The notes under the pieces: generated by a model | Databases searched by the model: none | What the model saw: only the letters and a program-made list of their open reading frames with translations | Told to the model about the DNA's origin: nothing | In this document: piece after piece, positions 20,314-32,272 of the stretch | How positions within the stretch are numbered: position 1 is the first letter of the stretch | Layout of the letters: each line of letters opens with the position of its first letter | Made by a program: the position numbers and the translations under genes | Origin: Flavobacterium davisii | GTDB lineage: Bacteria > Bacteroidota > Bacteroidia > Flavobacteriales > Flavobacteriaceae | Length of the DNA: 64,000 bases | Assembly (NCBI RefSeq): GCF_019565505.1 | Contig: NZ_CP067378.1 | Span: 2,728,001 to 2,792,000 of the forward strand | Reading direction: 5' to 3'

Positions 20314-22683
20314 TTAAAATTTGAAATTATATGATACCGATGGAATAATCCCAAAAATAGATAATCGAACAGCCTCGTTAATACCCGTATCTTTATTTTG
20401 TCTAAAACTAATTGAAGCCGCATTTCTTCTGCTGTATAGATTATAGATACTAAAAACCCATTCTGATTGCCATTTTTTATTTAAATTTTTTCTAGGCTTT
20501 AGAGTAGCAGATATGTCCAAACGATGATAAGTAGGTAGTCTGTTTTCATTTCTTAATCCGTAACTAGGAACCACGAGACCTTGGTATACATATTGTCCAT
20601 TAGGATATGTAATAGGTTGTCCTGATTGAAGCGTGAAATTAGCCCCAAAACGCCACTTTTCATTTAATTTATAAGCTCCTGTAAATACTATATTATGAGT
20701 TTTATCATAAGCAGAACGATACCAGTTTCCGTTATTAATCCCCGTTTCTTGGTTATTTCTTCCGGTGTCTGTTGTTCCGATTTAGACAAAGTATAAGATA
20801 GCCAGCCTGTTAAATTACCACTGTTTTTTCGAATTAAAAACTCTAAACCATACGAACGCATTTGCCCGTTTAAAATAACCTGTTCAATAGCCTCATTTGC
20901 TATCAAATCGGCCCCATCAATATAATCCATTCTATTCTGAATTTTTTTATAAAAAGTTTCAATCTCTAAAGTATAGACATCATTTTTAAAATTATTAAAA
21001 TAGCCCATAGCTACTTGATCAGCAATTTGAGGTTTAATATAATGATCACTAGGTGTCCAAACATCAAGAGGAGTAGGAGAAGTCGTATTAGAAACGAGTT
21101 GTAAGTATTGTACCATACGATTATAGCTCAGTTTTAATGACTGTTCAGGAGTTAATTCGTATGCCATGGCAAAACGAGGTTCTAAATAATTATGAAATGC
21201 TATTTTTTGAAATGAACCAAAAGTTTTTTGGTCAATAGGAGTTGCTTTTTCATAAATTTTTAATTCTGGATCAAAAATGACAGGATTATCATTTTTATAA
21301 TAACGGATGGTAGAATTACCTAAACGATAAAATTGACTATAACGTAACCCGTAAGAAACGTTTATTTTAGAACTTATTTTTTGTTCAACATCTAAATACA
21401 GAGCAGGTTCAAAAGCGTACTTTTTATCCAGTTTCTTATATGTTATAGGAGATTTTTCATCTGTAGGTTCAATAACCCCGGGATTAAAATCGCTATAAAT
21501 GGCATTTAATCCATAATTTAATTTTAATTTATCCGAGATATAATGTTTGAAATCATACTTTATGTTGTAATTTTTGATCCCAGAAGTCCAATTAAAACTA
21601 ATAAAATCCAATCGGAGACCATAATAATAATCACTATAAATTAAAGAAAGATTAGAAAATAATTTATCGGAATATAAATGATTCCATCTTAAATTCAATG
21701 TCGTGTTACCGTAAGTGTTATAAAAAGTATTGTTGAATTCAAATACATCACGACCAAAATAACTAGATAAAAATAAATTGTTGTTACTGTTAAGCTTGTA
21801 GTTTAATTTAGCATTTAAATCATAAAAATAAGCAGCATTTTTATTATCGCTTAACTTTAGAAATAAATGTGCATAAGAAGACCTTCCACCCACTAAAAAG
21901 AACCGCGTTCTTTTACAATAGGACCTTCCGCCAAAAGACGACTCGTAATAAGTCCAATACCACCATTGACCGAAAAACGATTACTATTACCATCTTTTTG
22001 ATAAATATCCAATACAGAAGATGCTCTGCCGCCATATTTTGCAGGAATCCCTCCCTTGTAAAGTTTTAAATCCTTAATTGCATCTGGATTAAATACAGAA
22101 AAGAACCCAAAAACATGAGAAGCATTATATACAGTAGCTTCATCTAATAAAACTAAGTTTTGGTCAGCTCCACCACCTCGAACATTAAAACCAGACTGCC
22201 CTTCTCCTGCATTTGTAACACCGGGTAATGATAAAAGAGATTTGATTACATCTACTTCCCCTAATACAGCAGGTATCTGTTTAATCGTTTGAATGTTTAA
22301 CTTATTAACACTCATTTCAGGTTTGCGTATATTGGCTTTTTGCTTAGTGTCAGTTATTAGAATTTCCTTTAATTGTTTGTTTTCTTCTTCCAATTGAAAA
22401 TTTAGTTTTAAATCGCCCTTTAACTCAAATTTTTGGCGTTCTGCTTTAAAACCAACAGAACTGACAATCAAATTATAAGTTCCTTCTGGTAATGTAATAG
22501 AAAAAAACCATATTCATTAGTAAAAGAAGTTATAGAAGTCCCTTCAACCTGTAAGTTTACACCAATTATAGTTTCATTCGTTTTAGCTTCAGATATAACA
22601 CCGCTGATGGTAAATTTTTGTTGACTAAAAAGAAATGGACTGTGCAGAATAAGAAATAAGAGGAATATGCTTTTTAAATTCAT
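20314..22683 (-). CDS. TonB-dependent receptor, frameshifted
   Basis: About 790 residues: signal peptide MNLKSIFLLFLILHSPFLFS, carboxypeptidase-like domain (FTISGVISEAKTNETIIGVN), plug (EVDVIKSLLSLPGVTNAGEG, FNVRGGGADQNLVLLDEA) and a barrel ending in ISLIFGIIPSVSYNFKF-like strands. It imports an unknown substrate with energy from TonB-ExbBD. Breaks: near 22500 (T run, YGFFSITLPEGTYN expected), near 21893 (T run, KERGSFLVGGRSSYAHL expected) and near 20758, where ACACCGGAAG should read with one more base as QQTPGRNNQETG, a Pro-Gly CCWGG position. A continuous protein through all joins argues for one functional locus. The DUF4249 lipoprotein follows it. Confidence 0.85.
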
Positions 22684-23159
22684 TGTATGTTTGTTTTTTA
22701 ATTTTTAAATAGTTAGACTCTTTTTTTTAGATCAAATTTACCAAAATATTACCATTCCACTATGATTTAAATTAGTTTTAAAAAAAACAAAGATTTCGTT
22801 CCGTTTTATATTAATTATCTTTTTTAAAGAGAGATAGTTAATATAAATAATAAGCTATATAATATAGATAAAAGGATAAATAAGATGAAAAGACATAGGA
22901 TTTTTTTATAGATGCAGTCCTATTATGTTAAATATCAAAAAAATACTTCTTTTATATTTTATCTGTAATAGATATACATCTTATGTTTAATTTATTTGAG
23001 TTTAATATAGCATTTGGATTTATAAGAAAGAATATGAAATTAAACAAAATACCCTATTTAATATTCATAAAAAAAGTTCCTAGTTAATTTTATGATTTTA
23101 TGTGAGAATTAAAAAAATAGTATTGTTAATTTTGTCAAAAATCCCTGAATTACTTAATT
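22684..23159. other. AT-rich divergent intergenic region
   Basis: 476 bp between the divergent receptor and MarR genes, very AT-rich. The only regulatory signal I can point to is TAATTTTG at 23127-23134 (TAnnTTTG), 26 bp before the MarR start. No repeat or ORF seen. Confidence 0.5.
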
Positions 23160-23762
23160 ATGAAGAGCATTTTTGATTTAAATAATCAGAATTTAGGTGT
23201 CGATGGAAAAATTATGGCAGCTTTAGATAAATTGGCATCCATACAGCGTTATTTAATTTGGGAACAATCAAAAAAGAAAGGATTGAGCCCTATTCAAATT
23301 CAATTGCTAATTTTTTTAAAACATCACAGATCTGAACAAGCAACAGTAAGTTATCTAGCAAAAGAATTTCATGTAACGAAACCTACAATTAGTGACGCAG
23401 TAAAGATACTATTTCAAAAAAAGTTAGTTGTTAAAAAGAGAATGCTACAGATGCTCGTAGTTATGCTTTAAAAATCACAGAAGAAGGAGAAATCATTGTT
23501 CAAGAAACAGAAAGTTTTACACGTCCCTTACAAAATATTTTAAGACTTGAAGAACCAAACAAAAAGAACAAGTATGGGAATTATTATCAAATTTACTTTT
23601 TCAATTAAAAAAAATAGATATTATATCTGTTAATCGCATGTGTTTTAGCTGTCAATTTTATACTAAAAAGAAGAAGGACACCATTGTAACTTGATGTCTA
23701 AAATTTTAGAATCAGTAGAAATTCGAATGGATTGCCCAGAGCATATTGAAAAAATAGAATAA
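23160..23762 (+). CDS. MarR-family regulator with a Cys/His-rich C-terminal tail, frameshifted
   Basis: About 200 residues after repair. The N-terminal 100 residues form a winged helix of the MarR type: ALDKLASIQRYLIWEQ, LSPIQIQLLIFL, TVSYLAKEFHVTKPTISDAVKIL (recognition helix) and a wing around NATDARSYALKITEEG. The C-terminal tail contains CFSC, then GHHC and DCPEH, which look like four Cys plus His residues arranged to bind a metal. That extension is unlike simple MarR proteins and suggests metal or redox sensing (inference). Three single-base breaks (near 23439, 23556 and 23672) all fall in A-rich runs. It is divergent from the TonB receptor, a possible target. Confidence 0.75.
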
Positions 23763-23834
23763 TAGAGAACTCTTTTAAAATCAAAAAGAACTAAAATTTG
23801 GGATGAAAAATTTTCGCTTCAGACAAAAAAAGTT

Positions 23835-24035
23835 TAACCCATATTCCATATTAGACTTCGTTGTGAAACAAAAAAATGATAAATTCAAATGCTCACGGAA
23901 AATTTTAGAAGATCAAATAGTCAACTATTTCGATGAATAAAATAGAGTACGTGCTTAAATTTGAAGAAAAATAAAGTGGAATAGATTTACTTCGTCTATT
24001 CGCTACGCTCGGGTCTAATGCAAAAATGGGGTTTA
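23835..24035 (-). repeat. Interspersed MITE-like repeat, copy A3 (inverted)
   Basis: Inverse orientation of the copies at 2949 and 6411: contains ATTCGCTACGCTCGGGTCTA, AGTACGTGCTTAAATTTGAA and GATAAATTCAAATGCTCACG. Ends are more decayed (TAATGCAAAAATGGGGTTTA). It occupies most of the 366 bp between the MarR gene and the NlpE-like gene. The rest contains an inverted pair, GAGAGGAG and CTCCTCTC (about 24051-24110). Confidence 0.72.
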
Positions 24036-24128
24036 ATCCAATAGGAAAGAGAGGAGCGAACGATAAAGCGTATTACTTTATAGCTCAATGATTAACTCCT
24101 CTCTCTAGTATTTGTTTTAGCCGATGGC

Positions 24129-24895
24129 TTATTTCTTCCAATATTCACCTGCTAAACTTCCACCGCCACCACAGAAGAAATTCAACGCTAAACGATCATC
24201 AAATTTAGATGTAAAAATTTCAGCAGATGTTTTATCTTTAAATAAAATAGTCATAGTACCTTTTAAATCTTTATTGATTTTGTTTAATTCCAAATCAATT
24301 TGATTGTTAATTAATTGGCCTTTTCCTTCAAAAGTACAACCTTTAGGAGCTCCAGTAAAGGAAACTTTTACATTGTAAATGCTGTCGTTATCGGCTTTTA
24401 ATTCTAAAATTTGGTTGTAACCTTTGCCTGATTGTTCAGTATGATAAATCCCGTTTAATTCTGCCGTAGTGTATACTGCTGTTTTTTCGAAGATATAATT
24501 TTTACTTAACTCACCAGTTACTTCTTTTTTATCCTTATTTAGCATTACCAATGTATTATTTGGTTTTACAGCATAATACTCATTAGAAGAATTTTCGATT
24601 TTGACTTCAATGATATCATTGTTTTTTGTCCAAGTACCGTATTCATTTAATGAAGTATCATCACTATCCAAATACATAGTACTTTTAGCAACTGTACCAT
24701 CGTTTTTGAAAGTAATGTGGGTGTAAATACCGGGGCAATCAGCGCAAGGCGTTGTGCCGCTGTACATACCCGTAAAGTTGTTGCTAACATCGTTTGTTTG
24801 TTCTTGTGGAGCTGGAGTAGCTCCTGTTTCATTTTTTTACAGTTAGTAAATAATACAAATCCAGTAGATAAAAGGATTAAAGCGATTTTTTTCAT
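24129..24895 (-). CDS. NlpE-like copper-resistance lipoprotein, frameshifted
   Basis: About 255 residues. Lipoprotein signal MKKIALILLSTGFVLFTNCKK (lipobox FTNC), then a Thr/Pro/Gln linker and an NlpE N-terminal domain with the signature YSGTTPCADCPGIYTHITF. NlpE proteins are outer-membrane lipoproteins linked to copper and envelope stress. The two Cys of CADC are the family hallmark. A second half (AELNGIYHTEQSGKGYNQILELK to a C-terminal FCGGGGSLAGEYWKK) resembles a META/NlpE-C-like beta domain. The frame breaks in the A run after AACTGT (about 24833); one more A gives CKKNETGATPAPQEQTNDVSNNFTGMY. Whether it handles copper here is not shown. Confidence 0.8.
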
Positions 24896-25084
24896 AATTT
24901 GATTAAGATATTTAATTTTTATTATCCAATAATCTTGCCAATATTTCCTCATTCTGTATATAAATTATGACAAAGGTGTCTAAAGGCAGTAAATTAACCT
25001 ATTTATAGTTTGTTATTTTGATAACAAGAGAAACTGCTTCTTCTAAAATTTTGTTTCACAATGAATTCTAATATAAAAACTAAA

Positions 25085-25199
25085 TTCAAATGATTACGTC
25101 CTTTTAGGACAACCTAATCGAGGACACAAAACAGCCTACTTTTTAGATTTAAAGTCGTTTTTATTTGTAATAAAATTTTAACGCGTAATCTGGTTCGAA
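25085..25199 (+). repeat. Interspersed repeat, family B, short copy B1
   Basis: The 3' part, TTTATTTGTAATAAAATTTT then AACGCGTAATCTGG, matches the ends of the copies at 31807-32098 and 35935-36184. Read on the other strand it begins CCAGATTACGCGTTA, the same start as family A. It lies in the 386-bp gap between the NlpE-like gene and icd, where I see only this repeat and the icd terminator. Confidence 0.6.
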
Positions 25200-25252
25200 A
25201 AATAGTAGCAATGCAAGAGAAATCACTTTGTTAATTCGTGGAGTGAATAATT

Positions 25253-25277
25253 AAAAAAAGCGACCCGAAGGTCGCTC
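25253..25277 (-). terminator. Terminator of icd
   Basis: Stem GCGACC / GGTCGC with a CGAA tetraloop, followed on the minus strand by a T7 run, just after the icd stop. Confidence 0.9.
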
Positions 25278-25281
25278 AATA

Positions 25282-27567
<2,286 letters not shown>

Positions 27568-27718
27568 TTAGGGGCTGAGGTTGATTTTTATGAATTTGAA
27601 AATTAGGGGAGGGGTAAAATGTGATTTTGGGAAAATTATAGGGGAGAGTTTAGGAGTTTGTATGTTTATAAGTTTATGGGTTTATTTGTTTCAGGTTTCA
27701 AGTAGCGGTTAGTGGGGT

Positions 27719-27935
27719 ACTATTACCTAATGGCTATTGCCTTTTTGCTAATTTGTTTCAAGTTTCAAGGTCGGTAAAACGGAAACGCTTGGTACTATTG
27801 CCTAATGGCTATTGCCTTTTTCGCTATTTTGTTTCAAGTTTTAGATAATGGGTATTTTTCGGAGCTATTGCCTAATGGCTCTTCACTCTTTTCTGAATTC
27901 TAAATTCAAGTTGTGGTTTGGGTGAATACTTAGTA
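27719..27935 (+). repeat. Degenerate direct repeats of about 73 bp
   Basis: ATTGCCTAATGGCTATTGCC-like units start near 27719, 27793 and 27864, each followed by a TTTGTTTCAAGTTT-like segment in the first two; a fourth weak unit is near 27930. Period about 73 bp. They lie in the 614-bp gap between icd and the Shedu locus (27505-28118), which holds no gene; the rest of it is unremarkable. Confidence 0.6.
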
Positions 27936-27993
27936 CAATTCCCTAATGCCTTTGTGCTAATTTCTCTTGTTGTTACCAAAAGTATGTTTTTAG

Positions 27994-28024
27994 GATTGTC
28001 TCCTTGAGGTGACTATAGGGGTGT
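27994..28024 (-). repeat. Single inverted copy of the 30514-31095 repeat start
   Basis: On the minus strand this reads ACACCCCTATAGTCACCTCA then AGGAGACAATC, two mismatches from the motif that opens each unit of the tandem repeat on the far side of the Shedu gene. Its inner GTCxCCT..AGGxGAC arms form a small hairpin. Confidence 0.65.
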
Positions 28025-28118
28025 TGAAGTATTAGTTAAAGATAAAAGTTTGCAAGTGCAAAACAAACTTTAAATAGGCTTTTAACTGCATATGGCAAAC
28101 TGTATGTTAGCAGTGGTT

Positions 28119-28689
28119 ATTAATTGTATTCAATTTCAAAACTAAAAATACCTTTTTGCAATAAATCTAGATAATTAGTATTTAATGAATCTATCCAAGT
28201 ATATAAATCATTAGAAAAGCTATTAATCCATACTTTAAATTCTTTTTCGCATTCAAAAAAGAATTTTCAAAATTTAATAAAATATTATTTTCTAGTATGT
28301 CAAAATTGATATAATAACTTTGAAATTCATTTCCCCTTTTTAAAAGAAACGTCAAAGATACCATTATATCTATTTAATTTAGCTATTTCAAAAATTTGAT
28401 AACTTAATTCTAGAGAAATACTGTCAGAATTTATTTTTTCAAAATATGTTTTTAAATGAAAAGGGATGTTTCCTGATAAATAAAAATTGAATCCATTTTT
28501 CACACCATATTCATGAAGATTTATCAAGCAATAAAATTCAAATGTGTTAGTTATTAAAATCTTTGATTTTTTATTTATTCCACCTCTTTGATGTTCTGGT
28601 TCAATTCTAATTAGGAATGATTCATCAAGTTCTAACCCATTTTCGGGTTGGATACTTATAATTCTATTTTTGAAGTTTATATTTTCCAA
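28119..28689 (-). CDS. Unrecognised protein downstream of the Shedu gene, frameshifted
   Basis: Reads MENINFKNRIISIQPENG at the start and continues through two breaks (in the AAAAAGGGG at about 28336, then near 28255) to end YLDLLQKGIFSFEIEYN at 28119, about 190 residues. No signal peptide or membrane segment. It is acidic and strand-rich in the first half (ESFLIRIEPEHQRGG, ILITNTFEFYCLINL), with a C-terminal helix pattern FSNDLYTWIDSLNTNYLDLL. I do not recognise the family; the C-terminal pattern faintly recalls small immunity-type proteins, which is speculation. It starts 40 bp after the Shedu gene on the same strand, so co-transcription is likely. Confidence 0.55.
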
Positions 28690-28728
28690 TTTTGATATAA
28701 TTACTGCCTATTGTGTGAAGTAAAAATA

Positions 28729-30051
28729 TTAATCTTCAACTATATCTATATTTTTGCTTAACAATGAAGTAAAGGTTTTTAAAAGTTCTAAACATTCATC
28801 ATATGTCATTATTCTTAAATTACTTTGATTGTTTCTGAATAACTCAAATGAGCGTATCATATCTTTAGATTTAAGTGTACTTAAATTTCCTATTATTAAT
28901 AAAGATTGAACGTTATATGCTTCAATATTTCTATCTTCAGCATTTTTTATTAGGTTTGAAATATCAGTTTCTAATTGGTATTTTTGAGTTAATAACTGAG
29001 TTATAGAACCCGATAAATTTTTTGACGGATTGTAAACACCTGTATTTCTATATGGTGTTTTATCTAGTAAGGATGTGGTTGGCGTTTTTATTTCTATAAT
29101 AAAAGTATTATTTGTTAGTTTATTTTTGTGGAGAAAGTCTGGATATTGTCCGTTCGAATTATCGAATGATTTACCACCAACATATGCCTGATTTTTAAAA
29201 GTAACAAATGGAGAACCTGAAAAAAAAGTTAGAAGTAAAGGATTTTGTTCAAAAAATAATTGATAAGCAGATTCTTGATGATTTCCTTTTATTTTTTCTT
29301 CAAATTCATTCATTAATACAGTCAAGTAACTTAAATCAGTAGTGTCTTTTAATTGTGATAAAGTATTTTTATCACCATTTGTAATTTTGGAGTAATCAGT
29401 ATTTCTCAATACTTTATAAATTACATCTTTTCTTGAGGGTATTTTTAAATTAGGAAATTTTTCAGAATCGATATAAGTAAAAATATTGTCGTGAATAAAA
29501 GACTCTTTAGCAATTTGCCCTTCTCTGTAGAATAATTCCTGATTTCTGTCTAAACCTCTTCTAATTTTGTCAAAATCAGAATGGTTAATAATTAATTCGT
29601 TAGAGTTTAATGAAGTTTTATTACCCTCTGAAATCCTTATCTTTTGACAATCCTTACAATATTTTTGAATTGTATTTAGTAATATCTTATATTTTTTTTC
29701 TAAGCCTAGTCCATAAGCTATCGTTTTAGTAAATCCTTCGGGTAAACCATAAACACCATATCCACCAGAATCTAATTCATCAATTTCAATTTCTAAGTCC
29801 TCAAATATAAATTCTTTAATGTCATATTTTGGTTCGAAATAGTAATAAGATTCAATTATGGTGTTTATAGGTCTTATAATGGTTACATTATTTTTTTTAT
29901 TAATCTCAACTATTATATGACTTAAATTTTTACTTTCATTAATTATTTTACATTCAATAGTATTATCCTTTTTTTCAAGCACTAATTTATTATCATTAGT
30001 TTGATTCCCTAAATTACTAGTGTCTAATATTTCTTTTAAAATGTCTTTCAA
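28729..30051 (-). CDS. Shedu-family defence nuclease (SduA, DUF4263)
   Basis: 440 residues. The N-terminal 250 residues are a variable, strand-rich region (VIIRP-like NVTIIRPINTI, EDLEIEIDELDSGGYGVYG). The C-terminal part is a DUF4263 PD-(D/E)XK nuclease: FEQNPLLL (residues 267-274), the catalytic Asp305 in QYPDFL, and Glu320 and Lys322 in FIIEIKTP, followed by SGSITQLLTQKYQL. Shedu is an established single-gene anti-phage system whose nuclease domain cuts DNA once activated through the N-terminal sensor. Intact, very AT-rich like the surroundings, and bordered by repeats (27719-28024 and 30365-31095), consistent with acquisition as a defence island. What it senses cannot be read from the sequence. 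Confidence 0.85.
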   Translation of the reverse strand: MKDILKEILDTSNLGNQTNDNKLVLEKKDNTIECKIINESKNLSHIIVEINKKNNVTIIRPINTIIESYYYFEPKYDIKEFIFEDLEIEIDELDSGGYGVYGLPEGFTKTIAYGLGLEKKYKILLNTIQKYCKDCQKIRISEGNKTSLNSNELIINHSDFDKIRRGLDRNQELFYREGQIAKESFIHDNIFTYIDSEKFPNLKIPSRKDVIYKVLRNTDYSKITNGDKNTLSQLKDTTDLSYLTVLMNEFEEKIKGNHQESAYQLFFEQNPLLLTFFSGSPFVTFKNQAYVGGKSFDNSNGQYPDFLHKNKLTNNTFIIEIKTPTTSLLDKTPYRNTGVYNPSKNLSGSITQLLTQKYQLETDISNLIKNAEDRNIEAYNVQSLLIIGNLSTLKSKDMIRSFELFRNNQSNLRIMTYDECLELLKTFTSLLSKNIDIVED

Positions 30052-30364
30052 TGATGTTCTGTTTTTAGTTTATTTCGCACAATTCACAAATATACGCAAC
30101 ACATTTTTATTTATACAAATAGTTTTATAAACTATGTCCTAGTGATAATTTCAAAATAAAGTGATTCTTTTTAGTTTATCATTACTAAAGTAAAAAAATG
30201 ATTTATAAAAAATTATTGAGCACAATATTTTTAATAAATCCGCTTTACACTTCAATCTTGTTTTAGACGCTTCGTGCCTCAGCATGACATACTGGGAGGA
30301 TATTAGTTAAATGTTTGTTTAGCGGTAGTTGGTTTTAAGTATCTGTGTCATTCGGTAGCTGTTT
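30052..30364. other. Non-coding stretch upstream of the Shedu gene
   Basis: No gene. Contains a REP-like segment near 30255-30300 (TTTAGACGCTTCGTGCCTCA and GCATGACATACTGGGAGG). No convincing promoter for the Shedu gene is visible. Confidence 0.45.
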
Positions 30365-31095
30365 TTTTACCATAGCTTTGATAACAATTCGTGCCCATTC
30401 GTGAAATTCTTTATATCACAATGTTCATCTGTGTCATCGGTGAACATTTGTGTTTTTTTTAAAATTAAATTGTTCTAATTTGTGTGTAATTTGTATTAGT
30501 TGAAGGTTTATACCCCTATAGTCCCCTCAAGGGGACAATCGTAATAAGGAAATTTTTAAGTGTTTATGTGGGTTTTGAAATTGTTATTGATACTGTAATT
30601 GCAATTTTTTACCACAGCTTCGATAACAATTCGTGCCCATTCGTGAAATTCTTCTAATCACAATGTTCATCTGTGTCATCAGTGATCCTCTGTGTTTTAT
30701 TTTAAAATTAAATTGTTCTGTATTGGGTGTAATTTGTGTTAGTTGAAAGTTTTACACCCCTATAGTCCCTCAAGGGGACAATCGTAATAAGGAAAGTTTT
30801 AAGTGTTTATGTGGGTTTTGAAATTGTTATTGATACTTACAATTGCAATTTTTTACCACAGCTTTGATAACAATTCGTGCCCATTCATGAAATTCTTCTA
30901 ATCACAATGTTCATCTGTGTCATCAGTGATCCTCTGTGTTTTTTTAAAATTAAATTGTTCTGTATTGGGTGTAATTTGTGTTAGTTGAAAGTTTTACACC
31001 CCTATAGTCCCCTCAAGGGGACAATCGTAATAAGGAAAGTTTTAAGTGTTTATGTGGGTTTTGAAATTGTTATTGATACTGTAATTGCAATTTTT
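30365..31095 (+). repeat. 243-bp tandem repeat, about three units
   Basis: Units open with ACACCCCTATAGTC then CCTCAAGGGGACAATCG at about 30511, 30754 and 30996 (period 242-243 bp). Each contains AATTCGTGCCCATTCGTGAA and ATGTTCATCTGTGTCATC. A partial unit precedes them from 30365 and the last is cut off near 31095. GTCCCC/GGGGAC within the start forms a hairpin. Copies 2 and 3 are nearly identical, so the amplification is recent. No ORF, and no spacer structure as in CRISPR. Confidence 0.8.
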
Positions 31096-31185
31096 TTGCC
31101 TCAGATTCACAAATTCGCTAATAATTTGTGCTAATTAGTGTTATAACAATGTTTATCTGTGTTTAGTTTTGAGTCTTTTAAAAAT

Positions 31186-31212
31186 AAAAAAGCCCCGAAT
31201 TTCGGAGCTTTT
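31186..31212 (-). terminator. Terminator of rplS
   Basis: On the minus strand AAAAGCTCCGAA / TTCGGGGCTTTT with a T tail, 19 bp after the rplS stop. Confidence 0.88.
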
Positions 31213-31230
31213 CTATTGGTTAAAGAAAGA

Positions 31231-31581
31231 TTATTTACGGCTTTCTTTGATTTTAGCTTTCTTACCAGTAAGGTTTCTGAAGTAGAAGATACGAGCTCTA
31301 CGAACTTTACCTTTTTGGTTAACTTCGATTTTTTGTAACGCTGGCATGTTGATAGGGAAGATACGCTCAACACCTACAGCTCCTGACATTTTACGGATTG
31401 TAAAAGTCTCAGTTGCACCAGTACCTCTTCTTTGGATTACTACTCCTTTGAAGAACTGAGTTCTTGTTTTTTCACCCTCTTTAATTTCATAGTACACAGT
31501 GATAGTATCACCCGCTTTGAATGAAGGAAAATCATTTTTTGCAACTAATTCGTTGTTTACGAAATCTAATAAACTTGACAT
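31231..31581 (-). CDS. rplS: 50S ribosomal protein L19
   Basis: 116 residues, normal length. L19 lies at the 30S-50S interface. Recognisable blocks: FKAGDTITVYYEIKEGEKTR, FKGVVIQRRGTGATETFTIR, GVERIFPINMPALQKIEV and KVRRARIFYFRNLTGKKAKI. Intact, with a strong promoter and terminator of its own, so it is expressed as a single gene here rather than in the rpsP-rimM-trmD-rplS order common elsewhere; trmD is about 5.5 kb away. Confidence 0.97.
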   Translation of the reverse strand: MSSLLDFVNNELVAKNDFPSFKAGDTITVYYEIKEGEKTRTQFFKGVVIQRRGTGATETFTIRKMSGAVGVERIFPINMPALQKIEVNQKGKVRRARIFYFRNLTGKKAKIKESRK

Positions 31582-31653
31582 TTTTATAGAAATTATAAGT
31601 TAAAACCTGAGCAACATGCACGATTCTCGCCAGAGGTTGGTCAAATTAGAGCG

Positions 31654-31684
31654 CAAAGATAATTATTATGTTTTAAAATGACAA
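31654..31684 (-). promoter_or_regulatory. Promoter of rplS
   Basis: On the minus strand TTG (31682-31684), 20 bp, TATCTTTG (31654-31661), matching the Bacteroidota promoter pattern; it leaves a leader of about 65 nt before the ATG. Confidence 0.65.
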
Positions 31685-31806
31685 TTCTATTTATAAAGAA
31701 TTTGTTTTCAATATATTTTGAAATGTATTGATGTGAGGTTGATCAATTTAATGATTAAAGTCCAATTAGACCTTCTATTTTTACTTACTGATAAAGATAA
31801 CGTTGC

Positions 31807-32098
31807 GTCTAACGCAGATCCCGTATTAAACTTTGTGCTGAAGATGAAAAGGCAAAGGTAATAAAGATATACGGCAATTTTTTACTGTAGATGTGGAAGA
31901 AAAGGTATAATTTAATCTGTTCTTTGTCTCTTCGATCAGAGGTAGAAGTCATATTATCCATAATTATGTCTTTTCTCGTTGTATACAGGATAGATTATGT
32001 ATTTTTAAGAGAATCTAATTGAGAGTAAAAAAGGATATTTTTAGATTCAAAGGTCTTTATTATTTGTAATAAATTCTTAATGAATAATCCGGGTTTGA
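31807..32098 (+). repeat. Interspersed repeat, family B, copy B2
   Basis: Shares GATGAAAAGGCAAA, TTTTCTCGTTGTATACAGGA-like and GATTCAAAGGTCTTTATTAT with the copy at 35935-36184, and ends in AATGAATAATCCGGGTTT. The left end GCGTCTAACGCAGATCCCG resembles the outer end of family A. It fills much of the 691-bp gap between rplS and the surface-protein gene; no gene is seen there. Confidence 0.65.
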
Positions 32099-32241
32099 TA
32101 CAGAATTTGAGTTGAAAAAAAGGGGGCTAAAATTTACGGATCTAACCAATTAAATTGTGGTTTTTTTTATATATTATTGATAGATAGGTTGATATGTTGT
32201 TAAATATTGTTTTTTTTTACGTGTTTTATGATATGAAAAAG

Positions 32242-32249
32242 TATTTTTG
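32242..32249 (+). promoter_or_regulatory. Probable -7 box of the first surface-protein gene
   Basis: TATTTTTG (TAnnTTTG) 23 bp before the ATG; the second paralogue has the same box followed by TG at 34171. The -33 element is poor. Confidence 0.5.
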
Positions 32250-32272
32250 TGGTATAATTTAAAAATTGCTAT

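Noticed and set aside
28119..30051. Shedu gene plus neighbour as a toxin-antitoxin pair
   Set aside because: The neighbour is larger than typical antitoxins, lies downstream and shows no DNA-binding motif; there is no direct evidence for neutralisation.
30365..31095. Tandem repeat as a CRISPR array
   Set aside because: Units are about 243 bp and contiguous, without short constant repeats separated by variable spacers, and no cas gene is nearby.
31131..31373. 80-codon minus-strand ORF overlapping rplS
   Set aside because: A shadow in another frame of the highly conserved rplS gene.
31582..31650. Ribosomal-protein leader autoregulation for rplS
   Set aside because: The 65-nt leader has a weak possible hairpin (CGATTCTCGCCAGAGG) but nothing that matches a known L19 leader motif well enough to claim.
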